Shown in pieces: positions 22,746-34,948 of a stretch of 64,000 nucleotides of DNA (position 1 is its first letter; each line of letters starts with the position of its first letter). Position numbers and translations under genes: made by a program. A model generated the notes under the pieces. It worked only from the letters and a program-made list of their open reading frames with translations, did not search any database and was not told the DNA's origin. The stretch covers positions 172,740,933 to 172,804,932 of the forward strand of contig NC_081824.1 in the NCBI RefSeq assembly GCF_030867095.1, read 5' to 3'. The stretch is from Alligator mississippiensis. Taxonomy: Eukaryota > Chordata > Crocodylia > Alligatoridae.

Positions 22746-23747
22746 GATATGGAGGACAGCCACCAAATGGGATGAAAGAGGAGATGTTTACTGGTAGGTC
22801 AGAAACATCAAGGAAAATCCTACTGTTCCTAAAAACAAGAGCTGTGAGTGGCATTCTTTCCTTGTCAACTTGTCTTATAGATAGATGTTCTATTGGTGCT
22901 CATGAGAGCATCACTTAGAGGTCATGAATGGGATATAACCCTTAACACAACAGCACATATGGCTAGAGAGGCCCCATATTCATCTGGACACTATATCTAT
23001 CTGTTTAAATCATCAGAACTTACTACTTTATTTTTATAACCCACTTCTGTGTTAGAACCTCCCATGTCTTTGTGTAACGACATCTGTGAGGCTGTTACTG
23101 ACTCTCTTCCCTACATATCCTTGGAAATTGTTTAAACAAATATAATTCCTGGAAAGCAACATCTCATTATCCCCCTGTCTCTTTGACTGTTCTGGCTCCC
23201 AGTGACCCTTTTTGTATGCACACTTCTCAGATCCGTAAAATAAGAATCCCAGAAAAATGTGGAGAGACTTACATGATTACATGTCTTACTTTCCTATAAG
23301 CTGATAGTAAATATTTTGCCTTGGTTCAAAATGATAAGATGTACACAGAGAAAGGCATTTGTACATATTCTCACTATTTCCTTGGATGACTGGGAAGAGC
23401 TGTTTAATACTAAGACATTAATGAAGGCAAACACAAGCATCAGAAATGATTACTTGGTTGTTGTTGGCTTGGGCCCATTTCAAACAAATTGTCTGAATTA
23501 CTATTGTCAAATAGGGTAATCTGGAAGTAAGGACAAAGTGAGGAGACTGTTACTATAATGTTACATTGTCATCTGTGAAAATGTATGTGGATTTTATTAG
23601 ACTTGGTTCAGAGAAGCAAAGCACCCAAGGTTTTAATTATAGGAGAGATTTGCTGTTCCATAGCAACTTCAGTCTGAGGATCTCATGTACAAACCTAAAT
23701 TAATTTATTTTTCTAACAGCCCTACTCAAGCACATCTGCACTGTGAT
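22746..23747. other. Intergenic, nothing recognised
   Basis: AT-rich with one short open frame (67 codons at 23316-23519) of no recognisable product. Confidence 0.4.
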
Positions 23748-23880
23748 TGCAGTTTTACAGATGAAGAAACTGAGGCATGGATAGGTTAACTGGCCTTCCC
23801 AACAGCACACAGGTACCCCATGGCAAAATGAGGACTAAAATCTGGACCTCTGACTCCCGATCTGGTGTTTTAGCCACAAA
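23748..23880 (-). mobile_element. MIR SINE
   Basis: Clear MIR landmarks on the reverse strand: ttttacagatgaagaaactg followed by aggcatgg, then 'cagcacacaggtacccc', 'aggactaaaatctggacctctgactccc' and a terminal 'gtgttttagccac'. Confidence 0.8.
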
Positions 23881-25033
23881 AGAAAGTTCATCGGAAGTTT
23901 AATTACATTTATTGAACCTCCTAAATTTACAACATTAAAAAGGAAAAATTACAGGAATGGATTTATCGTATATGTGATGTTCCTTCATTTGGCCAGGCTG
24001 GAAATCCTCTAAGAACATGTTTTTATCTTTCATCCCCTCAGCTTCTCATCCCAGTTTCAAATAGCGCAAGGAAATGAAGGAAAAGATAACAAAAACTTAT
24101 TTGTCCCTTCAAAGAGGAATGCATAGTTCTAGTGGAAATGTTTGGTGAAGTGTTGTTCAGATTTTATTTGACCTGGTATACCCTTCACTAATTCTTATCG
24201 GTGGTGGTGCTTGTAAAAATTGCAACATTAGAACAGAAGAGACTGGTTCAAAAACACACCTACAAATGCAGTAGGGCTAGATCTTTGGGTATGCTAATTC
24301 TCCCAACTTCCTTTAACTTGAATATTTCTCAGTAGGTACTTTAGATCTCTAAGACTCAAGAGGCCTGCAGACAGGTTTATAAAATCATCATCGTCATCAT
24401 AATAATCAGTTTTTGGAATATTTATCAACCGATAAATATTTCAAAGGGCCTAGTCAAATTTTGAGCAGTAGTTTGGCTTTGTTGCCATCATACTACACAA
24501 ACACAAACATGTTCACACTAGAGATTTGCCTCTTGTTCATCTCCAGCTGGAATGAAGTTTGAAGACCATCTGTTTTAGTTCTTTTAAGCAAAAACACATT
24601 GTACCAGCTGTTGGTTAAAGAAAATGAGATAACTGAGGCTAAGCTCAAACATGGTGTAAATGGGATCAGTTTTACAGAAAGCATTGCAGAAGGCACCCAC
24701 ATATACAAATGCTGAATTTGACCCAGGAACTTTTACACTCTCACTGTCTCCAGCATTGCCTGTAGCACATATTTGTGGTTGCCTGTGAAACATTTTTCAG
24801 CAGCTCTTATCCCCCATTTAGGATGCTACGATGACATTTCTGTCCTTTCTTGTCCCATAGAAAGCTCAGACCTGAGCTGTGCCATCCCAGTTCAAAATGG
24901 TAGAGTAGCTTCATAATTATCACAAGGTCCCCTGGGAGTTCTGCCACAATCTGCTCTGCAGCGTTTGATTCTGTTCTGCTGTGAAATAAATCAGGGCTGG
25001 CCTTACTCACCAGGGATCTGATCCTGTGAGATA
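23881..25033. other. Intergenic, nothing recognised
   Basis: AT-rich; short (ATC)n-like tract near 24388. No exon or nameable repeat. Confidence 0.4.
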
Positions 25034-25038
25034 CCAGG

Positions 25039-26023
25039 TGTGATGTCAGTTGTCTTATGGATGGTATCACCTGCCAGTAAGGTAGCCCCTCCCCTCGACT
25101 CGCCTGCCACAACTTTGCTGTTAAATTCTCACGAGAGGGTTCTAGTGGAGATCTTCTTAGAGGGGTTCCCCGACACGGGTGTACTCACAGTTGTTAGGAG
25201 CATGTTCCACGGGGCTCCGCCTTCCCTACACCCCATCCACTCGCCAACCGGTCCTGTGCTGGTCGGATGTTAACCTCGGTCTTTGCGGGCTTGCCCCGCA
25301 GTAGGCCTCAGATGGAGGGAAGAGCAAACAGCTGAACAACTTAGCTGGCTCTTTTCCCTTCTCTCTCTATTCCTTGGACTTCCTTCCTGTACTTTAGTGC
25401 CTTTTCTCCCTATCCTCTTCAGAAATAATATTCTCCTGGGGAGGAGTGGGATGCGGAGCTGCCTTCCCTTCCCCAGTGATCTCCAGGGGACTCCGAACCC
25501 CTCCCCTGTTCTACTTCTCCTAGGGGAAATGCTGGTTTCTCCTGACCCGCCTTCAGCAAGGAGCTTCTGTGTCTCCCCTGCTGTACTTCTAGGGGAAGTG
25601 TTGGTCCCTCCTTGCCCGCCTTCCGCAGGGAGCTGCTGTATTTCCCCTGTTCTGCCTCAGTCAGGGGCTCAAAGGCTTCCCCTGCCTTGCTTGCCGGTAC
25701 TGCACAGGCTACAGCGTGCCTCTTCCCAGCAGGAGCCTCAGGATGCCGGACGTGCTGCCAGCCATCTCTCTCTCTCTCTGGCTCCCCCCTCCCCACGGGT
25801 CCTGTCAGGGTTTTTAAACGTTCCTGCAGCGGCCATGCCGGCCACCTCAATTGGACCTGCCGACTTGCGTGGCTGCAACTGCGGCTGCCACCACAGTCCT
25901 GGCTCCAGCACCACTGAGTCTTCTGGAGGTAAGTTCCCCCCTTGGGGCATCTCCTTCTGGGTTTTGTGCGCCCCACAGTTTTCCCCCGCCTCCTTGAGGC
26001 CGTGATGGCATGACTCCGCCACA
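25039..26023. mobile_element. Solo LTR of an endogenous retrovirus-like element
   Basis: A 985 bp unit begins tgtgatgtcag and ends actccgccaca (TG...CA), flanked by exact 5 bp duplications ccagg at 25034-25038 and 26024-26028. It contains three tandem-like blocks around 25495-25660 of the form 'cccctgttctact..tagggga'. Orientation is uncertain: read from the right it begins tgtggcggagtc. It has no internal retroviral genes. The 240- and 201-codon open frames inside it are Pro/Leu/Ser-rich and not recognisable. Confidence 0.8.
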
Positions 26024-26489
26024 CCAGGCATCCTCAAATGTGATAGATAGTGCTCTAGTACGTAATTCTTAATGTCTACATTTAGATCTCTCATTCTTGT
26101 CTCTTCCCTCCAGGGGCATGCTGCTTCTCCATCTCTTACTTTCCATTGAGTCCAGCATTCAGATTTAAATTCTCCAAATGTTTTCCCTACTGCCAAATTA
26201 TGAACTCTTCATTTAACTAATAAGCCCAATCATTCTGAGTCTGAGGACTGAAAAAAAATCCTTGAGTTTAATGGATTTAAATTGATTCTGAAAATTATTA
26301 TTCCTTGCAGCAGATTGAGTAGATGGCAGGTAAGGAGGTCAAGGTGCATGATAGATACATTTATCACAGAAATATTTGTCTCTATGTGATATCTTTTAGG
26401 TGCAAATGGCTCAGAGGTCATCTGATATTAGCAACTGGTGCCTGTAACAATTGTAAAGTGCACAGGATTATTAACAATCAAGGCCTCAT

Positions 26490-26645
26490 GCTCCTATCCT
26501 CTAAGGCAGGCTTCTCTTATTTCCCCACTTTGCAGATGGAGTAACAAAAAGATTGTATAAGCACACTTTTGGCAGATCTGATTGTAAAACCCAGGTCTCT
26601 AATAAGGAAGATTCAGTCTTCACCCCTTTACCTGCTAAACCTTTC
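26490..26645 (-). mobile_element. MIR SINE remnant
   Basis: Reverse-strand MIR landmarks: 'ttatttccccactttgcagatgga', 'gattgtaaaacccaggtctct' and a terminal 'cttcacccctttacc'. Confidence 0.6.
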
Positions 26646-27151
26646 AGGATGGATGTACCAGTTTATGTTGCTGTGTTGTAAGCCTCTAAACCACACTCTC
26701 CTCTGGAGCCAAAATGGATTCTAGGAAGCCTGAGTCCTAATGGTCCTGAGAGGCTGTTGTGTACCCCATTGTTAAAGGGTTTGTCACAATCTCTTCTACC
26801 AATGGCTCCACAAAGAATGTAATGGCTTGCTATTGCTAGCAGGTACTCTTTACCTCAAAAGATAACCATTTGTGAAGTCAGACCAAAGGTTCCAATTTCA
26901 AACCCTGCTATAACCCATGGTGGGGTATTTTGAATATGTAATATAATTTTGGGAAAGAAATCCATGGATTTTTTGTTTTGTTGCTTATAAACTCTTAAGT
27001 GACATACAGAAGGTATTTTAAGAGAACATTAAAAGCTGTCAAGCTAAGTGCCCAAAAGTATGGAAATGCAACATTTACAGTTGCCCATGCAACCTTAAGA
27101 GTGCTGTCTTGCTTTTTAACTAAACCTTGGGTTGCATGATCACTTGCTATT

Positions 27152-27231
27152 TCTTCTCTAGTATTCCTTCCTCACAGAGGAAGGGCACATCTCTTCTCTA
27201 GTATTCCTTCCTCACAGAGGAAGGGCACATC
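27152..27231 (+). repeat. Exact 40 bp tandem duplication
   Basis: Bases 27152-27191 are repeated without change at 27192-27231. Each unit holds the palindrome ccttcctc-aca-gaggaagg. It looks like a recent duplication. Confidence 0.97.
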
Positions 27232-28559
27232 TCAAAGGAGAGTTGCAAGAAAATAAAGGAAGGTCTCATGATTAAAGCCTTAAAGTAGAAACTTGGAAAG
27301 AGAGGTCCCATACTTAGCCCTCCAACTGACTTTTTACACAGAAGAAAGAAGCTATCATATGAGACTGGCTTTAAGTTTGGTGATTTGTAATTTTTCAGTG
27401 TTTGATCTTGTAACTTTGCTATTTTAATGTAATTTTAAGAAATATAGGCAGCAGTAAGTGCTGTTTTCAGGAATGCTGGTGTAACTCCATGGATTACTGA
27501 AATACTTGTACCCATGCCCTCAGAAATGATTTTCTTTAAAAGTGTTTTTAGAATACTGTAGGAAGTGACTCAGGATAATAGCTAGTCTAATGAGCTATGT
27601 TGGCTTCCTGGAGTCCTTTAAAAATAAAACCATTCACAAGGAAAGGGAAAGTCTAGGAAAGAAAATAAAAAACCCTAGTGTATTTGAAGATACTTAAATC
27701 TGACATAATCCAAAGGATTGAAACCCTTCACCCATTGCCTCCTCCTCAGGCATTCTGTAATGTGTGCCACAGATAACACCTAGTCCTGCAGGGTTGTTCT
27801 GTGGGATTTTTCTCAAGCTATTTCTCTGGCTTTTTAATATTACTTAATCCAGCCTGTGTATGATGAAAGCCAAGATGCTGCTGTCCCACAAAGCTCTCCC
27901 AGGACTCTGGTTAACCTGAATTCATCATCTAGTTGTCCGTGAAAAATAAAATGAAGCTCAATTAATTTTGGGAGCAGAGGGATGGAATAGGATATAGCAC
28001 AAAAATATTCTCTAGCTCCAGTATTATGTGTGTAAAATAATTTTAGTTTGTAATGAAATACATTAGCTCAGATTCCCAGGTTCACTCAACTCTATGTTGC
28101 TTAACTGATACAGATGAACCAGAGCCTGGCCACAACTTTTTAGCCAGGACCAAATGACATAACTAGATACTACATAATTTACTGGCAGTTCAGGGGACTG
28201 AGAAGCAGGTGTTGGATTGAGATCTAGCTAACCTCAGGCTGTTTTAAATGGAGCTAGACCTGGAGCTGTTGTAAATAGCCCTCAGAATCAGGGACGGCTA
28301 TGCATTTACCTACCAGTCCCTTGCTCCTACTGAGTTCAGCTTTTAAAGTATGGTAAAGAGATTCTGGCTTTATAGGTCTGATGCCAAGTTCAAACTATAT
28401 CACCAGTTAATGGGCCTGTTTCCTCACTATCTTTCCTATTCCTTAACTTTTATACTTGAGCAAAATTAGCATAAACCAAACCTTCTGAACTAGTAGCATT
28501 TTGCATAGGTATAAATGATGATACAAGGTGAACATGCCTACACCAGAGGTTTTCTGCAC
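27232..28559. other. Intergenic, nothing recognised
   Basis: AT-rich, no open frame over 60 codons, no nameable repeat. Confidence 0.4.
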
Positions 28560-28569
28560 AGCCGACTAA

Positions 28570-28890
28570 TCAGATGCACAGTAAACGTCAAGTATCTACA
28601 TGTGCACCCAAAGTAAATTAATTTACTCCGCAGCAAGATAGTACTTATAAATACAAGTACTATCCTGCTGTAGAGTAAAAAACTTGGCAGCAGCACATGC
28701 GTAGATGTTGCCCCAACTAGATGGGGCCCAAGGATGCTTCAGCGAGGGGGCTGCCTGCCAGCTTACCCTGCACTGAGGCACCCTGATGTCCCAGCCAGCC
28801 CCTCTGCAGCACATTGAGCTGGGTCAGAGCATCCCCAGTCTGGCAAGCAGCCCTCATGAATGCTAATGGCATGTATAGATGTGCCCAGGT
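28570..28890. mobile_element. Non-autonomous DNA element with internal hairpin
   Basis: The ends carry related motifs: gtatctacatgtgcac near 28591 and tgtatagatgtgccc near 28872. A strong hairpin sits near the left end: 28622-28646 and 28655-28679 are inverted copies with two mismatches in 25 and an 8 nt loop. The rest is GC-rich. It is probably related to the 59.4 kb element, which has similar ends and a subterminal hairpin. Borders are approximate. Confidence 0.5.
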
Positions 28891-31406
28891 TGAGCAGAGG
28901 AGAATGATATCTGAAAAATCGGGGGGGAGGAGGAGGCTGTAGGTGGGGTGCTAGCGTAAGATAAGTCTTCTGTCTCTGCAGCCTGCAAAGCAAGCAAAAA
29001 AATACCAAACCTGGTAGATCTAAAACTGGCTAACACCTTGTTCTTCAGACAACAATTAGATAGCTTTGGGCAGGCTCTTGGGTGCCCTATTCTCTTTGGC
29101 ACATGCTTTAATTCTGCATTTCCTGTCTTCTGCAGATGTTATTAAAACCTGGTAAGTTTCCAAACAGAATTGCATACAGAAATAACATTTGTAGCTATGC
29201 CAGCTAAATCTAGAAATCCGGCATCTCAAACTTTATGCTTCAGGGTGTAAACTGATAAACTGTGGCAGTCAAGAAAGAAACCCACCTCCTCCCCCCCTTT
29301 GCATATGTACTGTTTCATCCAGCCACTGACTAGGTAGATTGTGTTTTCCATTCTCTGTGCTCTGAATCATCAGGTATTCAGCCACTGCTGGAGGCACATA
29401 CCGGACTAGGGAAATCAGTGTTCTGTGACATCAACAATAGGATTTGAATGTGGTTTAATTTCCTTGGGTTTTTTTTTCTGTTATGCGGCGTGGAAAGGCT
29501 GACAAGTGAGGATTTTATAGGTATTCACGTGTACACAGGCTGAAACGGTTTTTAAAACGTACAGCACATGACCCCTCATTTCATAAGTTAGGTACCTATG
29601 CAGAATTTAACTCTTATGCGGAGGCCAGCTTGAGGTCTGTGCACTTCTGAAGTCTTCACTGGAGTTCCATGTTTGAGAGTTTTACTGCTGCCTTGGCTTT
29701 TTGCTAACCCCTGCCCAAGGATACATTTTACCCTGAAAGAACCTGAACACAACACATTTCTGAGGAGGCTGCATTTTTTTTCCACCTTAAACCTGTTTTA
29801 AAACTTGACAAATCCTGCTTCTGCTTCCCCATCACAGGCAGAGAGGACACCCTTTCCACTGTTCTAACGTGTGTTAGATCCAAGACTGGGAAATCTCCAA
29901 ATGGGAGTTCCAGCCTCTGCATACTGTGGAGCTGTGCTCTAATGGGGCTCTGGTTGGGCCTCATGGAGCTGAACTTGGTAGGGCACATCTCAAAGGTAGG
30001 GCTTTAGCTCTGTAACTGCCCACGTCAATCAGGCATTCTAGCCATCCACCCACAAGAGGCTGCAAATTCAGGAGTTGCTGCACAGCATTGCTCTATTTGC
30101 AATAGTGGCAATAAAGAATAAAGTGGCCCAACAGCTCGAGAGTGGGAGACCTTCATGGTACACCTACATGCCAACTCCGCTTAATTGGGCTTGGGATAAA
30201 GAACATTATTTGCCTGTTAACCTGCATCTTAAGTGCTTCAGGAAAAGGTTCATAACCATATTCTAAATCTAAACTTACTCTGTATTTTACTTCTGTAAAT
30301 AAGAATTTATAATGGAAACATTAACATGGCCTTAAATAAACCCACTTACTAGAGAATTTCCTAGTGAGCCATAGAAATAAAATATTCATACAATTTGCCA
30401 TGCCATATAGGCCTCCAGAGCTCAAAAGGAGACCAGCAATTTCTGAGGTGCAGGGTTGGGTTTGGGAATCTTTTATTTCTTGGCCACTGATTTAAATCCA
30501 GTCTAGGTGAGTAGGATCTGATAATCTGCACCTTCTAAATTTGTGACCCTAAATTAAATTAATTAATGGTCTTAGTCCAGTTCTTTGTGAATGGCTGTTC
30601 CTGTGGTAATTGACAATCTTAACAGAGAAGCCAGAGGCTGAATCATGGAAAACAAACTTACTTCCTAGAGGTGATCACTTAAGAACAGAACAGAGATGCA
30701 TTTATAGCAATGGTTTAAACTGCCCTTGTCCATGCAGTGTTCAATCTCTGAATAAACAAAGGATTCCAAGTGTCTGGGATGTTTTTTTACACCAAAAAAT
30801 TACTTTAAAATAGAAATTATATTTGCAATTGGATCACATACAAAGGTTGGTTATATTTATTAGTGTATCACTTCCTCGTGATTTTCAAGGTTTTCACCCC
30901 CTCTTCACTCCCAAGGGATTAGAATGTAATATGGTTTTAGAAATTAAATTGAGAGAAAACATGACTCACTGTGGAGTTATCTCATTCTCAGCATACAACA
31001 GGAGCCTTTATTGGGCTTATAGCACAACGATTAAGTATGGTAAGTTGGTTCAGTGAAAGCCACTGAAAAGCAGCGCTCCACACATTAAGTTGCTTGAGAG
31101 ATTGTACACAACATATCTGAAATCTGTAATAAAATCCATAGTTCCCTTCAGAGAAGCTGTATCACAAGCTGTGGAGGTCCTGTATCATTACCAGCAGGAA
31201 GCAAGTTAGCTTCACACTTAACTTCAATACATGGATGCAGGGCAAAGTAATGCTGAAGGCTAGGGACTGATACCCCAACCAGCATTTAAAGGATAGGTTG
31301 GGATTTTGGTAGTCATGGAAGAAAGGCTTTGAAGGAGGCCTTAAGCAGCTGGATTTTATAGTGCGAACTTGGATCTTTTTATATAGAAATGTCATTAGGT
31401 CCTTAG
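28891..31406. other. Intergenic, nothing recognised
   Basis: About 2.5 kb of AT-rich sequence with only short open frames (86 codons at most) and no confident repeat. Confidence 0.4.
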
Positions 31407-31414
31407 CTATAGAG

Positions 31415-32022
31415 CAAGGGTGCTCAAACTCTAACCCACAGTCCAAATGTGTCCTATGGAGCCATCTCATTTCGCCCATGGTGATCCCCTCAGGTCTGGA
31501 AATTTGGCTGTGAGGGAGTGATGGCCATTATATAGCCATCCTCCCTGGCTGCCAAATTCCCAAACCCCATGTGCAGCCCCTTCCCCTGCAAGACTGATCC
31601 ATACCCCCTTCCCCCTGCTTCTGGATCAGAGCTGGGCCACGCAACCTTCCCCCACACCACAGGGCAAGGTTGGGACCTGGCCATGCAACCTTCCCTCCTC
31701 TTGGACCTGGGTTGGTGCCAACCCATGCCCCTTTCCCCCCATGGGGACAGGTGGGGACATGGCCACACCCCATTTCCCCCTTCCCTGCAGGGCCAGGTTG
31801 AGGCCGGGCCACTCTCCCTTCCCCTCTGTGGGGTTGGGTCAAGCTCCTTTCTCCTGTGGGACTGCATTGGGCCGGTCTGCCCACTGCAACCCTTTGTGTG
31901 ACTGGATGGTACCTGCTGCACCCACCCCAGATGTGGGATCAGCACCACTGGCCAGATTTGGTCTATGGATGGACTGGGCACTGCCCATCTGGCCCACCGG
32001 GCAAATAGGTTGGGCATCACTG
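31415..32022. mobile_element. Non-autonomous hAT-like element
   Basis: Ends caagggtgctcaaactc and, from the right, cagtgatgcccaaccta followed by 'tttgcccggtgggccagatg', typical of reptilian hAT elements. Flanks ctatagag and ctctggaa match at five of eight positions. The interior is GC-rich. The 176-codon minus-strand frame within it is low complexity. Confidence 0.65.
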
Positions 32023-32680
32023 CTCTGGAAGATGTAATTTTGGGATTGAAAAAACACCCTGTCTGTCTGAGAGTATTTCCAATACTCCTGGATTCCCAGA
32101 CTTATTGAAGTAAGGTAGTGGGAAATTCTTTTCTGAGCACACTACTCTTGTTTTCTGGATTTTATCTCAAGGCCTTTGGCTGCACTGGTGACATTTCAGT
32201 GTGCTGGACTAATGCATATTATGGAATGATCAAAAAGAGCTTCATCTAAGGCTCTTTGAAGTTAATCAAATGATTCCAATTGATTTTAATGGGTTTTGGC
32301 TCAGGCTTCAGATGCAGGAGTGGTGGCAGGGCAGAGACAAATGTGATTATGAAATGTATGTACACACAGGATCAGTTTATAAATTTGCACTTTCACTTAC
32401 TTGGATAGGCGAAACTTCACATTTGCAAATAGTACTTCTTTATCCAAAACTGGCACTAAGAAACCCAACTGCTGGATTTGCATAAGCAAGTGCTCTTCAT
32501 ACACCGAAAATAGTTGTGCATGGGAAAAGAACAGCTGCAATTTCAGAGGCATCTGTTATTTGTGAAGTTTTTGAACAACTTTCCCAGATGCAAAACATTA
32601 GGGGGCAGATTGAAAAAGATATTTAGGCTCTTAACTCCTATTTAGGAGTCTAAACTCCCATTAATTTCAATAGATTCTTA
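32023..32680. other. Intergenic, mostly unrecognised
   Basis: AT-rich. The last 60 bp carry 'ttaactcctatttaggagtctaa', an old reptilian repeat signature with a small palindrome. Confidence 0.4.
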
Positions 32681-33594
32681 TGTGAGAGGCAAAATTTCTT
32701 AGGTTGATATCTTTATTGGACCAACCACGCAGTTGGGATAAAGTTAGACAAGTGTTTGAAAGCAAAACATTCTTCCTCCAGTCTCTGATCACAGGAACCA
32801 GGCACAGCATAGAGAAAAACAACTTAGGGGAACCTAAATATTCCCAGCCCCTCTGCACCTAGCTTTCAAACAGCTCCTCAACCTTGCCCAACTCATTATC
32901 AGAAGCAAACTCTCTGCTGCCTAACAGACATCAAGTGGGACACTTGCCTTAACAAGAAATGCTTAACTTGTCAACATACCCATCATAAAAAAACACTAGA
33001 ATCCATGGTTCCTTACATGCCTTTCCCAAAATATGATATATCTGATCCAATGCTCTCGTGGCAACTACGTGGGTGAGACTAAGCAGCAACTATGCATCAG
33101 AATGAACCCGGACACAAAAATATATAAAGGAAGGAGGCACACACGCCATTAGGAGCCCATTTCTCACAGAACAATCACTCGCTTTCTGACCTCACTATCC
33201 CATGCTCAAGGGAAATCTACCTTTAAAAGGTGAACTTTTTAACAACAAAAATGCATAAGCTGGTTGGACACTAAGAACCAAGGACTAAACATTAATATCC
33301 GGTTTATGATACATTATATTTTACCCAACTCCTGAACTTCTTCCACACAGAAAAGGTGACCCTCCTCCTGTCTGATAGGCTGTCACCTCCCAGTAATAAG
33401 CTTCTTAACTTTTGCTACTTGTATGTTTGCTACCCCTGATAATTTCCCTCCCCCTCTCCCCTCTCCTGCTGCCTTGTTTCTGTGATCAAAGACCTTAGGA
33501 AGAATGTCTTGCATTCGAAAACTTTTTTAACATAACCTAGCTACCTAACTGGTCCAAAAAAAGATATCACCCTAAGAAATCCTTGCCTCTCACA
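32681..33594 (+). mobile_element. Penelope-like retroelement with inverted terminal copies
   Basis: The plus strand near 33050-33180 reads SRGNYVGETKQQLCIRMN, matching the GIY-YIG endonuclease pattern (Y-V/I-G-x-T-x-x-x-L-x-x-R) found at the C-terminus of Penelope-like elements. This is followed by 'ctggttggacactaagaacc' and a tail 'ctggtccaaaaaaagatatc'. The first 118 bp (32681-32798) are an inverted copy of the tail (33476-33594). Such inverted pseudo-LTRs are known for this class. The frame is broken and the reverse transcriptase is missing. Confidence 0.7.
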
Positions 33595-34112
33595 TCATTT
33601 CTGGATCATCCCAGCTAAACCATCACTCTTGTGCTAAAAAAAAATAGAAGCGTGAGCATCTAAATATCTTTATAGCTCGGGCCCTAGGTAACTATGAAAA
33701 GATATTATTGATAATGGTGGTATGAATGATACAGCGTGCAGGTTTAGCTGTTACCCTTCCTAGCATAGCAACTTTACCCTTCATCTGCCATACTTGGGGC
33801 ATGAGGCAGATTATTCCATAACTCACTCTAGTGTTTCTTTCTGCCATCATCAGCTCTGCACCATTCTTTTTTTCCACAGGACACAGCAACTAGACCTGCA
33901 TTAGTGGGGAGGATGGTCCCAACACAAGGAGAAGAGTGATGGTGCAAAATCAGGAAAGGGTGTAGGAAATGCAAAGGATCAAGGAGTTTAGGAAGGCCAG
34001 ATTCATCCATTTTCTATGTAAATCCAGTCAAAGGCTTGAAACAGTTGCGGGGGATATGCTGGTGGCACAGAGAATGACACTTTAAAAATGTCTTCTTTTG
34101 CCAAATGCAATG
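33595..34112. other. Intergenic, nothing recognised
   Basis: AT-rich, no coding signal. Confidence 0.4.
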
Positions 34113-34120
34113 ATCTAGAA

Positions 34121-34429
34121 CAATGCTTCTCAAACTGTCTGATGTGGCGGACCGGCAATTTTTTTTCCATTGGGCCAGGGACCGGTGCCCGGTTCGGTCG
34201 GTGGCAGCAACTGTGTGTAACAGGGCTACACAAATGCATGACTGGCTGTTTCTTTCTCTTTCCTCACCTCGCATGACGTGACGTCACCTGGAGTGTTGGA
34301 ATGTACGAACTGTGGTGCTATGACATATCAATGTTATGCTTCTGAAAATATATTTCTTTCTTTCCTGGCAACTCGCTGCGGACCAGCGACTGGTGGCCGG
34401 TCCGCGGACCACCACTTTGAGAAGCACTG
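34121..34429. mobile_element. Intact-ended non-autonomous hAT (309 bp)
   Basis: Ends caatgcttctcaaactg and, from the right, cagtgcttctcaaagtgg. It is flanked by exact 8 bp duplications atctagaa at 34113-34120 and 34430-34437. The interior contains a palindromic CRE (TGACGTCA, 34279-34286) overlapped by TGACGTGA. It has no coding capacity. The exact duplication suggests a fairly young insertion. Confidence 0.9.
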
Positions 34430-34696
34430 ATCTAGAACAATATTTCTGCATTGCATGTTGCAGTTGAGGCATCATCTGAAAATACCTCTAATACAAATAG
34501 CATCCATATGGAAGATTTTTGCCTTTCAGGCCTGGATGCGTTCACAAAAGACAGAAAAGAGAAATAATTTTCTTTCAGTAGCGTTTGAAACAGTCCTCCT
34601 CAATGTCTGCCTTGGTCCTCCAGTAATGTTCCCTTTATACCTCCCTTCCTAGCAGCTTCCCCCTGGGAAAGGTTTTCCAGTCCTATAGTGTGAAAA

Positions 34697-34795
34697 CTAC
34701 AAATCTCAAAGCACTGCAATTCAAACTCTCTGCTTAGAGAGACTTTAAACCACTCTTGCCATAAATATCTCATCGATGCTGCCTGACGTCAGAGG
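34697..34795 (+). promoter_or_regulatory. Candidate promoter with CRE and TATA-like box
   Basis: Three elements occur within 100 bp: actacaaatctcaaagcac (34697-34715, loosely like a ZNF143 site), a TATA-like ataaatat (34761-34768) and a palindromic CRE TGACGTCA (34784-34791). They directly precede a possible first exon ending at a strong donor. Proposed as the start of a rightward transcript, perhaps the DAAM2 5' end, from gene order known in other amniotes. Confidence 0.35.
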
Positions 34796-34948
34796 CTTTG
34801 GGAGGTTGGTCTGAAAGTGAAAACAGCAGCAGTTCCAATCTGAGTACAGTACAGTACAGAGAGCGAAAGGAGCAAGACAAGCACGGCTCTGTGTGGATTA
34901 TAGGACTGCAGAAAGGGGGGAACTGCGCAGGGACATGGGGACTACAAT
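34795..34948 (+). other. Candidate non-coding first exon (possible DAAM2 5' UTR)
   Basis: A GC-moderate, non-repetitive stretch with 'gagtacagtacagtacagag' (about 34839-34858) runs to a strong donor, ACAAT|gtaagtg at 34949. A frame from 34798 continues through the junction without homology to any protein I know, so the stretch would be untranslated. The assignment to DAAM2 rests only on expected gene order; no DAAM2 coding exon lies in the window. Confidence 0.3.

Noticed and set aside
25283..26024. 240- and 201-codon open frames on opposite strands
   Set aside because: Both lie wholly inside a solo LTR with exact target duplications and show no protein features.
31490..32020. 176-codon minus-strand frame
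   Set aside because: Confined to a non-autonomous hAT interior and low complexity.
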